NCBI GenBank assembly: GCA_002837195.1
Contig: KZ478067.1
Location: 1-64,000, forward strand
DNA length: 64,000 nucleotides
Source: Enterobacterales bacterium CwR94
Lineage (GTDB): Bacteria > Pseudomonadota > Gammaproteobacteria > Enterobacterales > Enterobacteriaceae
Reading direction: 5' to 3'
Shown here: positions 63,415-64,000 of the stretch, piece after piece
Layout of the letters: every line of letters starts with the position of its first letter
Position numbering within the stretch: the first letter of the stretch is position 1
Notes under the pieces: generated by a model
Told to the model about the DNA's origin: nothing
What the model saw: only the letters and a program-made list of their open reading frames with translations
Database searches by the model: none
Program-made: the position numbers and the translations under genes

Positions 63415-63685
63415 GATTCTCTCTATCGGCGTACATTTTCATCAGAATATCGTTGCTGCTTTGCAACTGCATAATCAAGGCTCTGAACTCATCATCCATG
63501 GCTTTATTTTTCATCCGTAACTCCATAATCCGCTGTTCTTTGACATCCAGGAGCGCTTCAAGACGATTATTCGTCGATGTAATATTATGATTGCGAACAT
63601 TTAATCCCAGCAGTATTGCGCAAATCGTTAACACAACCATTTGTGGGATTTTATTAACAACCATTGAAAATAGTACCTTCAACAT
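63233..63685 (-). CDS. Rz-type inner-membrane spanin (LysB-like)
   Basis: A 150-residue i-spanin with an N-terminal membrane helix (MVVLTICAILLGLNV), a long charged helical/coiled-coil region (RLEALLDVKEQRIMELRMKN and on to about 115) and a polar C-terminus. This is the LysB/Rz layout, in which the coiled coil spans the periplasm to meet Rz1. The Rz1 gene is embedded in its 3' half. It lies 109 nt after the holin gene. Confidence 0.88.
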   Translation of the reverse strand: MLKVLFSMVVNKIPQMVVLTICAILLGLNVRNHNITSTNNRLEALLDVKEQRIMELRMKNKAMDDEFRALIMQLQSSNDILMKMYADRENHDKRINHMLGKINKSLESDPTAALPVPPAALEQLRNAGKRTDRQLSESEANPAATGQSDR

Positions 63686-63794
63686 TACTGAATTGACTCC
63701 TGTTATCGATTAATACGGATGAGTGACAGCCACGATGTATGGTGCTCCCCTGGCCTGTTATTTATTCATTTCGACACATGTTACTGACAAAGCA

Positions 63795-64000
63795 TCACCC
63801 CACTTCGTTATGATGGCCAATTTTCTTCCTTAAAAATTCAAACAGGCAATCAGTACCCAGAAAGCCTAAAAAGGCAGCCAACAGACGCACCGCATGCTCA
63901 TTGGTAAACAGATCGGTTGCCACATAATCAGGAAACGAGTGCTTGATTATGGAGGCGCCAATTTCAACGGCAGGCTGCAGATTAAAGGCAAACAGGATAC
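63795..64000 (-). CDS. Holin, C-terminal part (5' end outside window)
   Basis: The minus strand from the right edge to the TGA at 63795 encodes 67 residues: a start of ILFAFNLQPAVEIGA, then TNEHAVRLLAAFLGFLGTDC, a hydrophobic segment ending LFEFLRKKIGHHNEVG. The amphipathic/hydrophobic stretch followed by a basic C-terminus and the GFLGTD pattern fit phage holins of the type that precede Rz/Rz1. The N-terminus and its first membrane spans lie outside the window, so the family cannot be settled. Confidence 0.68.
   Translation of the reverse strand, partial: ILFAFNLQPAVEIGASIIKHSFPDYVATDLFTNEHAVRLLAAFLGFLGTDCLFEFLRKKIGHHNEVG

Noticed and set aside
51901-64000. Ordinary prophage remnant
   Set aside because: Only lysis genes are phage-like, they are intact and interleaved with metabolic enzymes, and no integrase, capsid or tail gene is seen. 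Sequence beyond the right edge could still change this.

Overview
The window is chromosomal DNA of a gammaproteobacterium of the order Enterobacterales. The rimO, gsiABCD-iaaA and moeAB proteins closely resemble their E. coli counterparts and keep an E. coli-like order (iaaA-gsiABCD next to divergent moeAB, rimO nearby). A relative of the E. coli ygc locus (ygcU, ygcW, yqcE, ygcE, ygcP, ygcS) is also present. I cannot fix the genus from the sequence; a plant- or insect-associated genus (Erwiniaceae or Yersiniaceae type) would fit the accessory genes. I see no tRNA, rRNA, CRISPR array or insertion sequence.

Region 1 (1-29989) is a type VI secretion system (T6SS) island. Leftward from a shared control region at about 20.5-20.97 kb run clpV, a complete chaperone-usher fimbrial operon (pilin, chaperone, usher, second pilin), tssB, tssC, hcp, tssJ, tssK, tssL, tssM, an unrecognised gene, and a vgrG with a Pro/Thr/Asp repeat tail that runs off the left edge. 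Rightward run tssF, tssG, tssA, a GlcNAc-type glycosyltransferase, a DotU-like membrane protein, a membrane OmpA-domain protein and an EagR-type (DUF1795) chaperone, followed by a LuxR-type regulator. I find no tssE inside the window.

Region 2 (30.1-40.4 kb) is core genome: rimO, a DUF4385 gene that overlaps the end of the glutathione importer operon, gsiDCBA-iaaA on the minus strand, and divergent moeA-moeB.

Region 3 (40.4-51.9 kb) is a ygc-like carbon-metabolism locus. A dehydrogenase pair (ygcW-ygcU) and a transporter-kinase pair (yqcE-ygcE) diverge from an intergenic region. That region carries two mirror-image leader terminators sharing the 16-nt sequence AAGAGAAAAGTAACTT, each with a possible competing antiterminator stem. 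A GlpP-type RNA antiterminator gene (ygcP) lies next door in an operon with a LysR regulator. Divergent from these is an ygcS-like transporter followed by a formaldehyde-activating-enzyme homologue, an aldo/keto reductase and an aldehyde dehydrogenase.

Region 4 (51.9-64 kb, all minus strand) is the most unusual part. Phage-type lysis genes (holin cut by the right edge, Rz and Rz1 spanins, GH19 endolysin) are interleaved with a LodA-like quinone-cofactor oxidase and its LodB flavoprotein, three paralogous catalase-superfamily proteins, a two-domain beta-sandwich protein and a GH16 glucanase-like enzyme. None of the cargo-like proteins has a recognisable Sec signal, and four of them end in what looks like the same C-terminal module. 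My reading is a candidate holin/endolysin/spanin-dependent (type 10-like) release locus for a peroxide-producing enzyme set. This is an inference from gene content, not a demonstrated function.
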